DNA of 38,967 nucleotides, taken from a bacterium TMED88 (GTDB lineage: Bacteria; Myxococcota_A; UBA9160; UBA4427). Positions 25,879-34,124 of the stretch are shown here, one piece after another (within the stretch, counting starts at the first letter, position 1; every line of letters begins with the position of its first letter). Under the pieces are notes generated by a model. That model worked only from the letters and a program-made list of their open reading frames with translations, made no database searches and had not been told where the DNA came from. The stretch covers positions 1-38,967 of the forward strand of contig NHEP01000203.1 of assembly GCA_002171515.1 (NCBI GenBank), read 5' to 3'. The position numbers were made by a program, and so were the translations under genes.

Positions 25879-26946
25879 AATGATCTCCTTCGAAAAAATT
25901 CTTTTGAGGCCATCCTGGCAGTGTCGGAATTCCGAAAAATTGCAAAGGTCGCACTGGAATCGATCAGGGCCCGGGGCCGAATTCATCTCCGCTCACACAC
26001 TTTACCGGCTCGCGATTCTGGCCGTCTCGAGTCCCTCTCTGTGGGTGGTTGTCGATGGCCATGTCGACCTCATAGGCGGCCGCTCCGTGCATCGATCGAT
26101 TGAGTATTTTGGCTTGATTGGCCCTCGAATGCCAAAGGCTGTCTGGATGTGTTTATCGATCCCCGCTTCCGTGGCGGCACCTGGCGTACAGATGGCGACG
26201 GCGTGCATAGCCCCTGGTCGCTTGGGTCCGGGCAGGCGATCACTTCCGTAGAGCAGAGAGCGAATCGCCAGCAACCGTACGAAGTGGGTGGAGCAACGAG
26301 TGGGCGCCTAATGGGTGGGAGACAAGGAATCCATTGGTCGTACGATTTGGCAAATGCGAAGATACGGTGATTGCGATTTGATCCGAATCTCATCGAGTTC
26401 GTTTGAGTTCGCACCTTTGAGCAGTGATCGAGGCTCTGGTGTTCTGGCTCAGCGCTTCTCAGCGCGTCGTGGAATTTCAACAATTCCCATCCTTCAGCCT
26501 CTCGTCCGGCACGAGGCTGCCGAGGGCTGTCCCGGCCCGAGCTCGAGCCGGCGGTCCTTTCTCGCGCTGGGGCATGACCAGGCTGCTCTCTTCCAGATTG
26601 AGTCGGGCCATCGATTGATTGGGCAACCACGAGGTGTGGGGATCGGGAATAAAAGCTTAATTTTCTTCCTGCCGCCTTTCGGATTTCAGCCGCATTTCGC
26701 GTTCGAAACCGCTTACCATAGGGCCATATCCTGCTTTACCAATCAGGGACCTGGATGCCCAGATAATTTTTGAACTCCGAAGGAGGCTCTCGATGAGATC
26801 TCTGATGATATTGATGGTCGTCGCGGGCCTTCGGTAGGCCCCAAGCCTTCGAGGCGATTCGATTCACAGTGGCATGCAGTCGCTGCGCGCGCCCAACTCG
26901 AGGCAGTGAGTCTTACTCGCCCCAGTAGCTAGAATGCGATCTTCGG
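25879..26946. other. About 1.07 kb with no supported full-length gene
   Basis: The region has many overlapping open frames on both strands without recognisable motifs. The only element with good translation signals is a 14-codon signal-peptide-like stub at 26793-26837. Codon structure looks decayed rather than strongly coding. No repeat, IS end or tRNA was recognised. Confidence 0.5.
26793..26837 (+). pseudogene. Signal-peptide stub with strong ribosome binding site
   Basis: AAGGAGG lies 6 bases before an ATG that opens MRSLMILMVVAGLR and then TAG. The basic-hydrophobic sequence is exactly what starts a secreted protein, so this is probably the 5' end of a lost gene; a leader peptide is the alternative. 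Confidence 0.35.
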
Positions 26947-27771
26947 GTGATGATGAGGGATGCCAAATTGCAGACTGCCGGGAATAACACCATGGTGATA
27001 GTCGTAGTCTGGATTGCTTTTGCTTTCACGTTGAGCTCTTGTGGAGAAAGTGAATCCGTTTCGGGAATAAGAATGGAATCATCGATCAAAACAATCAGCG
27101 CTCACGCATTGGTCTTTCAGCGCATGAAGGGCGGACTGGCCGAACTCGAGACGCCCCCCCTTTCGACGAACCACGGAGGAAGCATCCTTGTCTTGAGTGT
27201 TGGTCGGGGCGAAATTTCTGCATTCGAACCGCCAACAGACAATCTCAATAACACAGCCTATCCTCAAATCGGCAGTGCGCATGCCTATACACGCTGGCCA
27301 AAGTCCGGCACTGCTCTTTATGCGTTGGCCAACGGACACGGTGGTGAGGGCCAAGTTATTTCAGTCAGTACACCACCCGCTGACGAAATAACGATGGCTG
27401 CAGTCGAGGTATTGGGGAGTCACATTGAAGACGTGGCCTGGAATGAAGACCGAGAGCCGCCCATCTTCTGGAGCCTGCGACGCAAGCTCTTCTCTGGTCG
27501 AAGTATGACAAGTCACAAAGTAAAGACGTCAGGGCCTGCCACTCTGATTGCCTTCTGGTGGGGCGATGCGAGTAGCGCAAAGGCTAAAACCGCTGAACCC
27601 GACCAGGGCTTTTTAGTGATTGACTCGCTATTGGAGGAGGGATCGCTCGTGCAATGCGCGGTGGCTGTTAAACATGTAGAAAAGGCAGGCACGTACGATG
27701 TGAATTGGACGGCGACGCCGATCCAAGGCGCACAGATGTGGCTGGTCGCTGTGGCGGATAATGAGCATTAG
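26947..27771 (+). CDS. Putative lipoprotein of unknown function
   Basis: A protein of up to 274 residues. After a short polar lead, the hydrophobic stretch VIVVVWIAFAFTL ends in the lipobox LSSC followed by GES, so it is predicted to be lipid-anchored. The mature part has alternating beta-rich segments (GGSILVLSVGRGEI, TALYALANGHGG, TLIAFWWGD, GTYDVNWTATP, MWLVAVAD) that suggest a beta-sandwich, but I recognise no family. ATG 26992, just before the hydrophobic core, is an alternative start, as are the tandem ATGs at 26950 and 26953. The JmjC-like gene follows after 17 bases on the same strand, so the two are probably expressed together. Confidence 0.65.
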   Translation: MMMRDAKLQTAGNNTMVIVVVWIAFAFTLSSCGESESVSGIRMESSIKTISAHALVFQRMKGGLAELETPPLSTNHGGSILVLSVGRGEISAFEPPTDNLNNTAYPQIGSAHAYTRWPKSGTALYALANGHGGEGQVISVSTPPADEITMAAVEVLGSHIEDVAWNEDREPPIFWSLRRKLFSGRSMTSHKVKTSGPATLIAFWWGDASSAKAKTAEPDQGFLVIDSLLEEGSLVQCAVAVKHVEKAGTYDVNWTATPIQGAQMWLVAVADNEH

Positions 27772-27788
27772 AATTTCTGAAATGATTG

Positions 27789-28676
27789 GTGACGGTCGTG
27801 ACGATACAACGAGTGCCTGATCTTACGGAAAGAGAATTCCGTACCCTCCATTCTCATCAGAACAAGCCCGTAATTGTCCGAAATACTATTCGGGATTGGC
27901 CAGCGTTACAGGAGTGGAGCCTCGAATATCTCGCTGAGAATTATGGCCATGAGAAGGTCACATTCAGACAGCCCTATGCCGACTCGAGCAAACAGGAGGA
28001 TAGGGAATGGACGCTTCGAGAGTTTGTCGACGTGCTCCAGTCAGGCAGAGAGCCGCGCCCCTATCTCAATCAGGTGAAACTACGAGATCTATCAAAGCGC
28101 CTTCGCTCGGACATTGGCCCTCTGGAGATCGCGAAAAAAAATCGCTTGAATCGCGCGCGACTGCTGCCGGCGTCAATGCAACTCGACGCAGGGAAGAGGG
28201 CACTCTTCGTCGGTGATCGTGGTAGCGGTTTTGGCATGTTGCACTGGGATTACTCTTACCTGCACGTCTACATCTCGCAGGTTCGTGGTAGTAAGGAGTT
28301 TCTTGTTTTTTCTCCCGAGGATACTCCGTACCTTTACCAACATCCGATTCATGAAGGCGCCTCAAGTATCAAAGATATCAACAACTACAATCCGGCGGAT
28401 TACCCGGATCTGCAAAAGGCGACTCCTATCAGATTTACCTTACAGGAAGGCGAGACGCTTTTTTTACCTGGTGGGTGGTGGCACGCCACGCAGATGAATG
28501 AATGCAGCATATCTGTTGCTGAGAGCGCGCTAACAAGCACCAACTGGACGCAGCGTTATCGTTGGTTTGCCAAGCAATTCAGGCAACAAGGATACTCTCC
28601 TCGAAAGGTGTCGCTCTTTAGGCTCTACATGTTCGGACTAGGACGTTTCTTGGATATCTTGGAAAAAGTCAGATAG
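27789..28676 (+). CDS. JmjC/cupin_8-like 2-oxoglutarate Fe(II) oxygenase
   Basis: A protein of about 295 residues with the cupin_8 (factor-inhibiting-HIF-like) layout. The N-terminus has NKPVIVRNTIRDWPAL. The metal triad is His152-x-Asp154 in MLHWDYSY and His232 in GGWWHATQ; the GSKEFLVFSPED segment supplies the lysine expected to bind 2-oxoglutarate. LFLPGGWWHAT is the most diagnostic run. Members hydroxylate proteins or small molecules. The start is unsettled: TTG 27786, GTG 27789 and GTG 27798 are adjacent and none has a good ribosome binding site, so coupling to the lipoprotein gene is likely. The C-terminus is basic, with a helical tail. The target is unknown. Confidence 0.82.
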   Translation: MTVVTIQRVPDLTEREFRTLHSHQNKPVIVRNTIRDWPALQEWSLEYLAENYGHEKVTFRQPYADSSKQEDREWTLREFVDVLQSGREPRPYLNQVKLRDLSKRLRSDIGPLEIAKKNRLNRARLLPASMQLDAGKRALFVGDRGSGFGMLHWDYSYLHVYISQVRGSKEFLVFSPEDTPYLYQHPIHEGASSIKDINNYNPADYPDLQKATPIRFTLQEGETLFLPGGWWHATQMNECSISVAESALTSTNWTQRYRWFAKQFRQQGYSPRKVSLFRLYMFGLGRFLDILEKVR

Positions 28677-29151
28677 CTCAAACTTTGTCTGCCCTTTGCC
28701 CTGAGCGACTGGAATAGGGCCAAGGGAAGAGTGCGGTGACTGAGCTTCTGCGCATTCAGCTCCCTTCTGTATTCCTGCCTCAGGCATTTTGTAATGGACG
28801 AGGCCACATGAAATTTCGAGCGGGGGACGTGGTGTGTGTTGCCGTTTTTGATCATCGAAACATCAACACCTGCACCTGGAGCAGGTACAAGCATTATCTT
28901 TAGACCTGGCTTGCACACGGTTAGTGTGTGAGGTCACTGTGAGTTTCCGGCTTCTGGTCGCGCTCGGCTGGCCCCATACTCAATTTACAGACCGGCAAAT
29001 AGGAGAATCGATTGATCGAGCTTCAACCGGGTGTCGGTTCGGTGGAAGGCTAAGGTGTCGACGGGTGTTGTATATCGACGACGACCAGAGTCAATTGCCA
29101 GGGACAAGACAGGCAAGCTGACTGTCAGCACAGCCCCCGAGTTCGATCCCT
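28677..29151. other. 475-base spacer without a supported gene
   Basis: It lies between the convergent JmjC-like and antiporter genes. It holds an ACCTGC/GCAGGT hairpin at 28868-28886 without a T run, and a 30-codon frame from ATG 28808 with no recognisable motif. No convincing terminator for either gene was seen. Confidence 0.4.
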
Positions 29152-30366
29152 TCAGACGGTTCCGCCGTTTTCGGAGATCCGGGCGCCGTATCTTTTAGAG
29201 AGCGGGTTGGCCGACAATCCATGGAGAAGAACACTCAGGAGAATGGTCCAGGTCACGGTAGTGACCAGAGTGGTGGAGCCGGGAAGCAGTTCATCCTGGA
29301 CGAGAACCACGAAGACGATGCTCGCCAAACCCCTTGGGCCGAACCACCCCATGAATAGCTTCGTGTCCCAGCGCAGCTTGAGTCCCGCTGAGGAGATGAA
29401 GACAGGCACTATTCGGATGACGGTCAGGCTGGAGAGCGCGTAGCCGATCACCCGCCAGTCCAGGTGTGGCCACGTCAACCCTACGGCGGCAACGCCAAAG
29501 GCGAACCAAGTGACGAGCGCCATGGAGTCTCCGATTCCTTCTGCAGCGTCGAGAAACTCCTGTTTGTTGTGTTTCCTCGGCCCACCGAAAATCAGACCCG
29601 CGACAAAACATGCAATGAATCCACTTCCATCAAGCCATTGAGCGGTTGCGAAACACAAAAGGGCGAGTGCGATCACCGGAATCTGAATCCACGAGCCCGT
29701 GACCCATTGGCGCTCGGAGCAAGAGCGGACCAGACGCCCCCCCACCCATCCACCCAGGACGCCGATGAGTGAACCGACCCCGATGGCTTGAGCCGAGAGC
29801 GTGACCATCAGTTCGGCAGCATGACTCGATTCCGTATCGCCCACAGCGAGAGCCAGGAAAAAGAGGAGGACCGGTACACAGATGCCGTCATTGAGGCCGC
29901 TCTCGACATTGAGGCTCTCCCGGATGGAATCGGGAACAGCCTGGTTGGTCACGACCGCTTTGCCTAAGGCCGCATCGGTCGGCGCGAGCATGGTGGCGAG
30001 CAGAGCAATTTCGAAGAAACCGAGTTCCTCGAAGAAGAGGGTGCCCATTCCGAATCCGAAAATAATTGTCAGGGGGAGCCCAATCAACAAGAGTCGAATC
30101 GGGACGGCCTCGATTCGCCGCAGCGTGACCAGATTGGTGTTGGCCGAATCCGTAAAGAGAACCAGGGCCAGGGTGAGCTCGGCGAGGGTCTTCAGGCTTT
30201 CGCCCCCGATCTGGATATTGACCCAACCAAATATCTGGTTGCTGCAAAGGAAGCCGACGAGGACGTACACGAGCGCCCCATTGAAGCGAGACTGCTCTAG
30301 GCGGGACGCCACGAGTGAGTAGCTGAAGGCGAAGGCCGCGATGATGGCGAGGTTTGAGTATTCCAA
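29152..30366 (-). CDS. CPA1-type cation:proton antiporter (NhaP-like)
   Basis: A polytopic membrane protein of 404 residues with about 12 helices. The transport-site motifs of the CPA1 family are present: LAPTDAALGKAVV (the T-D of the unwound helix 4 region) and NVESGLNDG (the N-D pair with the preceding glutamate in helix 5), plus GWFGPRGLASIVF near the C-terminus, with the conserved arginine. It should exchange H+ for Na+ or K+ across the inner membrane. There is no large C-terminal cytoplasmic regulatory domain. The start is a TTG at 30366 with a weak GGAA upstream; no in-frame ATG lies before the first helix. It appears to be transcribed alone. Confidence 0.9.
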   Translation of the reverse strand: MEYSNLAIIAAFAFSYSLVASRLEQSRFNGALVYVLVGFLCSNQIFGWVNIQIGGESLKTLAELTLALVLFTDSANTNLVTLRRIEAVPIRLLLIGLPLTIIFGFGMGTLFFEELGFFEIALLATMLAPTDAALGKAVVTNQAVPDSIRESLNVESGLNDGICVPVLLFFLALAVGDTESSHAAELMVTLSAQAIGVGSLIGVLGGWVGGRLVRSCSERQWVTGSWIQIPVIALALLCFATAQWLDGSGFIACFVAGLIFGGPRKHNKQEFLDAAEGIGDSMALVTWFAFGVAAVGLTWPHLDWRVIGYALSSLTVIRIVPVFISSAGLKLRWDTKLFMGWFGPRGLASIVFVVLVQDELLPGSTTLVTTVTWTILLSVLLHGLSANPLSKRYGARISENGGTV

Positions 30367-30589
30367 ATTTTATATTCCGTTTTCAGCCGCGTTTGCTTCG
30401 GGTGGCGCGCTCACCCAGAGTTTTCCCGATCTGAGATTGCCAAGGGAGACTCCTGCTGGCGTTTTAGGTGGGTCGCAGAGATCAAGCCTTTTTTTAGCCC
30501 AGGCCACCCCTAGCCCTCAAGGCCACACCTCTGCCCCAGGGAGCGTCCGCACGCCGATCCGCCCGTAGTGAAACCGCTAGGCGGGAGTC

Positions 30590-30988
30590 TCAGTTTCTAG
30601 TCAGCAGCGCTACGAAGAGTTGAACATCGGGCTCGGCAGCAGCACCGGCCGGGTCGAGGAACGCGATGTGCCTAAATTTCTCTGCGATGACAAGTTCTTC
30701 AAATTGTTCCTGGGTCCATCAACGGCTCTCCGAGACACGTTCTTCGGACACCGGCTCTCCGGAATCGGGGATGCGTTCGTAGAGAAGTCGAAGCGAAGCG
30801 CTTTGGCCATCCGGTTTAACTTCGATGGATCTCGTCGTGACCGTGAGCCGCGCACCCGTGCAGTCTACTTTTTCGCGCGTACCGCCTAGCGACAGCTTGA
30901 TTTCATCCGGGTTCACCTGTTCGATCGGGATCAGTGCATGCCCGCCCGGTTCGAGATGTTCGAATATGTGGGGCCAGCGCGGCAGCAT
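30590..30988 (-). pseudogene. C-terminal fragment of a class I SAM methyltransferase, with nonsense codon
   Basis: One minus-strand frame reads PHIFEHLEPGGHALIPIE, then a beta-rich region and WTQEQFEELV, FRHIAFLDPAG and AEPDVQLFVALLTRN, the standard C-terminal half of small class I methyltransferases. It is interrupted by TGA at 30719-30721, exactly before WTQEQF, and finishes at TGA 30590-30592. The SAM-binding N-terminal half is missing; upstream sequence is out of frame. This is a dead gene. Selenocysteine or UGA recoding is not supported because the position is not a cysteine site in the family. Confidence 0.7.
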
Positions 30989-31569
30989 AAACCGTCAAGA
31001 AGGAACCCACTAGAACCCATAGAGCTGAACGCGCCCGCTGGTGGCCCCTGTGGCTGATGGACTTTTCAGTGATTCAGCCGCAAAAAACTCGCAACCCCGA
31101 TCGTCCAAAAGTACTGGCCTCCAATTTGGCCAAGGGCGGGCCAAACCCCAAGGCCTTCGCCTGCCCAGACCGACGCTTCCGGTTCAAAGCGATACGGGAT
31201 ATCGGTCGCCATATTCGAGTTGGAAAGCAGGCCGCGACGGAATCAGATGCCCCTGTCAGCAATCGTAAGTCTTTACTGGATAACGCATCGATCCATCGAC
31301 CAAGGATGTGACTCGTCGAGTCATCATGCTGACTCGTGACGCTCACCATCGCAGCGGCAGAAACTGATCAAAACAATAGACAGGCGGGGAGCCCTTGTAT
31401 CGCTCGCTCCATTCGCAACCATTTGCAATGTTCGCAAGCAGGAATAGGAAATGGCTGAGGCGAAACTGTCCACTTCTGGTCTATGCGCTGTTCGGAAAAG
31501 CAACGCTAGGGCCGAGCATGCCTTGCTCCCTCGCGGATGCTGCCCGGAGACATAACCCAGCGCAGACGC
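30989..31569. other. 581-base spacer without a supported gene
   Basis: It lies upstream of the methyltransferase fragment and downstream of the SurE-like gene. The expected N-terminal half of the methyltransferase could not be recovered in any frame. Short overlapping open frames lack motifs. A minus-strand frame around 30960-31060 has one hydrophobic stretch (LWVLVGSFLTVYAAAL) of unknown meaning. Confidence 0.4.
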
Positions 31570-32397
31570 CTAGTTGAGCGGGATCAAACTCTGCGAGATG
31601 AAGCCGTTGTTGAGTGCTTCGATGTCGTTGGCCGGGTTTTCCAGCATTGACTCGCAGTCTGGTGGGTCGATAAAGCCGATTGGAATCTCAGCTGTGTCTA
31701 GAGGGACAAGGCGTATTCCGCGAATCGAGCCTTGATCGCAGCTCGGGATGTTCATGCTTGTAATATCGGCCGGCACTGCGCTGCCCCGACGCAGAGCGTG
31801 TCGGTGATCCGCGAGCCAGACCAGCACAGCTTCGGCCCCTGCCGCATAGTCATACTGGCTATCCGGATGAAAATGCCCTTGCGACGCGGCGAGTGCCGGC
31901 ACGCCGTTGCGCGCAGCGGTCTTCGCAGCACCGATCGTGCCCGAGAGGCCCGCCACCAGCTCGCTGACGTTCTGGCCCGAGTTGAGCCCCGAGATGACTA
32001 GGTCCGGTGCTTTGTCCGGTGTATAGAGATTCGTTAGCGCATAGTTGACTGCGTCCGCGGGACACCCGTCGATAGCGGTCACCGGATAGCCGCTAGCCGT
32101 TGTTTGATCGAGGGTGTTGAGCGTTCCGCAGTCCGTATTGTCACTTGTGCCGCTTCGATTGCCGTCAGGTGCGCATACGGTGACTTCGTTGTCCGCGTCG
32201 AGAATCAAGCCTTCGACGATCGCATCGATGCCTTCCGCATCGAAGCCATCATCGTTGGTGACCAGAATGCGCAATTTTTGGTTGTTGTCGCCCGAACCGC
32301 CGCTTGCGCCATGTCCGGAGCTGACGGAGCACCCCGCAACGGTTGACCAATAGATGATCGGCAAGGCGAACACGATTGCGAGATACTTAGACAACAT
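31570..32397 (-). CDS. Exported SurE-like 5'/3'-nucleotidase lipoprotein
   Basis: A protein of 275 residues. Residues 1-22 are a signal peptide with the lipobox VAGC (Cys23), followed by a Gly/Ser linker. The rest is SurE: ILVTNDDGFDAEGI with the metal-binding Asp49-Asp50, APDGNRSGTS with the phosphate-binding Ser82, and SGLNSGQNVS with Asn139. SurE proteins are metal-dependent phosphatases acting on nucleoside 5'- and 3'-monophosphates and are normally cytoplasmic. Here the enzyme would sit on a membrane facing the periplasm. An AAGGG sequence precedes ATG 32397 by about 9 bases. It is downstream of the TAXI protein gene on the same strand, after 88 bases. Confidence 0.85.
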   Translation of the reverse strand: MLSKYLAIVFALPIIYWSTVAGCSVSSGHGASGGSGDNNQKLRILVTNDDGFDAEGIDAIVEGLILDADNEVTVCAPDGNRSGTSDNTDCGTLNTLDQTTASGYPVTAIDGCPADAVNYALTNLYTPDKAPDLVISGLNSGQNVSELVAGLSGTIGAAKTAARNGVPALAASQGHFHPDSQYDYAAGAEAVLVWLADHRHALRRGSAVPADITSMNIPSCDQGSIRGIRLVPLDTAEIPIGFIDPPDCESMLENPANDIEALNNGFISQSLIPLN

Positions 32398-32485
32398 GAG
32401 GAGACCCTTATGGGGTGGCGATCGAGACAGAATATATACCGCTCAGAAGCCGGAATCACGCCTGCCTCTCAAGAGAATACTTGCT

Positions 32486-33475
32486 CTAAGGCATTGTCCG
32501 TAATGATTCGATAACCAACTGATGATCTTCACGGCTCAACGCGCCTTTATACGTGATGAGGTTGACATATAATCCAACAGCGTACGCATCTTTCCGGCCG
32601 GTAGGCCCTAAGTTGATCGGGTAATAAGTTGCATTGCTGCGCAGAACCGCTTTCAGGACATCGTGAGAAAAAACAAGCCTCCGCATCAGGCAAGTTTTTT
32701 GGATTTGATCAACCTGTGGAGCATTGAGATCCAAGATGAAGCTGATCGCATCGGTTTTATTTTCGCAGAGCAGCTCCGCTTCTTTTGCTGCCGTGATGCC
32801 AGAAACTTCTGAAGGGTCGATGCCTGTTGCCTCCAGCACATTATCCATTGTACCGCGCAAGCCAGATCCAATAGGGCCCGTATTGACCCGTTTGTCCATC
32901 AAGTCATGAACGCTCTCGATGTTGGAGTTTTCCCGGACGAAGATATACAAGGCTTGTCTGGATAGAGTTTTTAGAGAGATAAAATCTACGGAGTCCTCAG
33001 GGATCATGTCCGACTGTGATAGCGCTAGATTGACTTTTGCGTCTTCTAGTAGTTTGATGTTTTGTAGAGAGCCGTGGGTCACAATCGCCCGACAGCGAAA
33101 ATGGCCGCTTCCGTTGAGCTTTCGGCAAATTTCCGCCCCGGTTCTATTGTATTCCCATCCAGCGCTGCCGGTGGCAATCCTCAACGGCTGGAGATCATTT
33201 TGCACAGCAGGTGCCCGGGGCGAAGCTGGGCCATGCGCTTTGTTTGCGGCGGACTCCGCGTAGTTCGCTGTGAGGTCGGTTAACGCGCTTGCATAAGGAG
33301 CGCACGGATCTTCCCCGAAAGCATCCTGGCCCGGGCTCAGCCGGGCGCTCCACCTGTCTTCGCACTTCGCCTGTTGTTTAGAAAGCTGCGCGTCGTCTTC
33401 GTTAGGCAGCGCCGGCGAGACTGAAAACAGAAGACCCAAAATGAATGGCATCAAGAAAGGAAGACGCACCCGCAT
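32486..33475 (-). CDS. TAXI-family periplasmic solute-binding protein
   Basis: A protein of 329 residues with a signal peptide (MRVRLPFLMPFILGLLFSVSPA). The mature part, from about residue 95, reads LRIATGSAGWEYNRTGAEICRKL, then a middle LLEDAKVNLALSQSDM and YIFVRENSNIESVHDLMDKRVNTGPIGSGLRGTMDNVLEATG, the typical order of TRAP-associated extracytoplasmic immunogenic (TAXI) proteins. The 70-residue segment between signal peptide and domain is Ala/Pro-rich with cysteines. Known members bind glutamate, 2-oxoglutarate or other acids and pass them to a DctQM-like permease. No TRAP permease gene is present in the window, so the partner is either elsewhere or absent. Confidence 0.82.
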   Translation of the reverse strand: MRVRLPFLMPFILGLLFSVSPALPNEDDAQLSKQQAKCEDRWSARLSPGQDAFGEDPCAPYASALTDLTANYAESAANKAHGPASPRAPAVQNDLQPLRIATGSAGWEYNRTGAEICRKLNGSGHFRCRAIVTHGSLQNIKLLEDAKVNLALSQSDMIPEDSVDFISLKTLSRQALYIFVRENSNIESVHDLMDKRVNTGPIGSGLRGTMDNVLEATGIDPSEVSGITAAKEAELLCENKTDAISFILDLNAPQVDQIQKTCLMRRLVFSHDVLKAVLRSNATYYPINLGPTGRKDAYAVGLYVNLITYKGALSREDHQLVIESLRTMP

Positions 33476-33784
33476 GAGAAGGGCTCCGAGTCAAAGCGTG
33501 AAGCTAGATTCTCTCACAGCCCGGCCGCAATTCGGGCGTTCGCTTCACTCATTTCAGGAATCCAGGGGGACAGGAGATGCAAGCTCTTTTCCAGCACAAC
33601 GTCCGAGTTGGGCCGTGATGTTAAAGCCCCTAGGGAAGCCCTGGAGGGCAAATTCCGCAGGAAAATCCAACGGAAAGCGCGGCTTGCCTTATCTGGCAGA
33701 GACTTTGATCTTCTCGATCCGTCCATGCCGGCGATCCTCGGAAGTGGTGGGCCGATCCGTTCTGCGGCGAGGCGACGATCCTGC
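33476..33784. other. 309-base spacer
   Basis: It lies between the TAXI gene start and the GNAT remnant. Open frames cover it on both strands, but none shows family motifs. It probably contains the TAXI promoter. Confidence 0.35.
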
Positions 33785-34026
33785 GTGCCCCGAGAGATTC
33801 GAGCTGCCGCCTCGGTGAATGTTGAGGGTATCGCGGCGATCTGCACCACTCGGTTGAAAACGCCAACGACACGTTCGAACTCGAGCCCGTTTCGCTCGAT
33901 GAACGATTCGATTGGTTCTCTCAGTACGGTGACTCGGGGCCCTTTCACCTACTCGTTGCCGATCAGTCAGGCGCGCTGATCGGCTACGCGAGCGCCTGGG
34001 CGTTTCACCCGAAGGCCACATTACTG
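33785..34026 (+). pseudogene. Frameshifted, truncated GNAT acetyltransferase (phosphinothricin-acetyltransferase type)
   Basis: From GTG 33785 the frame reads EIRAAASVNVEGIAAI, the usual GNAT start; near 33840 the reading frame shifts and continues as HHSVENANDTFELEPVSLDERFDWF, then GPFHLLVADQSGALIGYASAWAFHPKA. This is the N-terminal two thirds of the PAT/MarR-linked acetyltransferase family. The acetyl-CoA-binding R-G-x-G-x-A part is absent; the sequence runs into the leader of the next gene. A dead fragment. Confidence 0.75.
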
Positions 34027-34124
34027 AAACCGATGGCCGTTATGTTAAATATCTATGAGTATCGAGCGGCGCGCACGATTCAGTGCGGGGACCAGACCGG
34101 GAAACGTCCAGGGAGAACCAGGAG

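Noticed and set aside
26070-26630. 186-codon minus-strand frame in the 1.07-kb gap
   Set aside because: Low-complexity, Pro/Ser/Arg-rich composition without motifs or ribosome binding site; overlapping frames on the other strand are equally long.
28808-28900. 30-codon frame from ATG 28808
   Set aside because: GACGAGG upstream is acceptable, but the peptide has no recognisable feature and ends after a hairpin; too little to call.
29120-29145. GTTCGATCC-like sequence suggesting a tRNA T-loop
   Set aside because: No matching acceptor, D or anticodon stems could be built around it.
30719-30721. In-frame TGA as a selenocysteine codon
   Set aside because: The family has no cysteine there, no hairpin was recognised after it, and the 5' half of the gene is missing.
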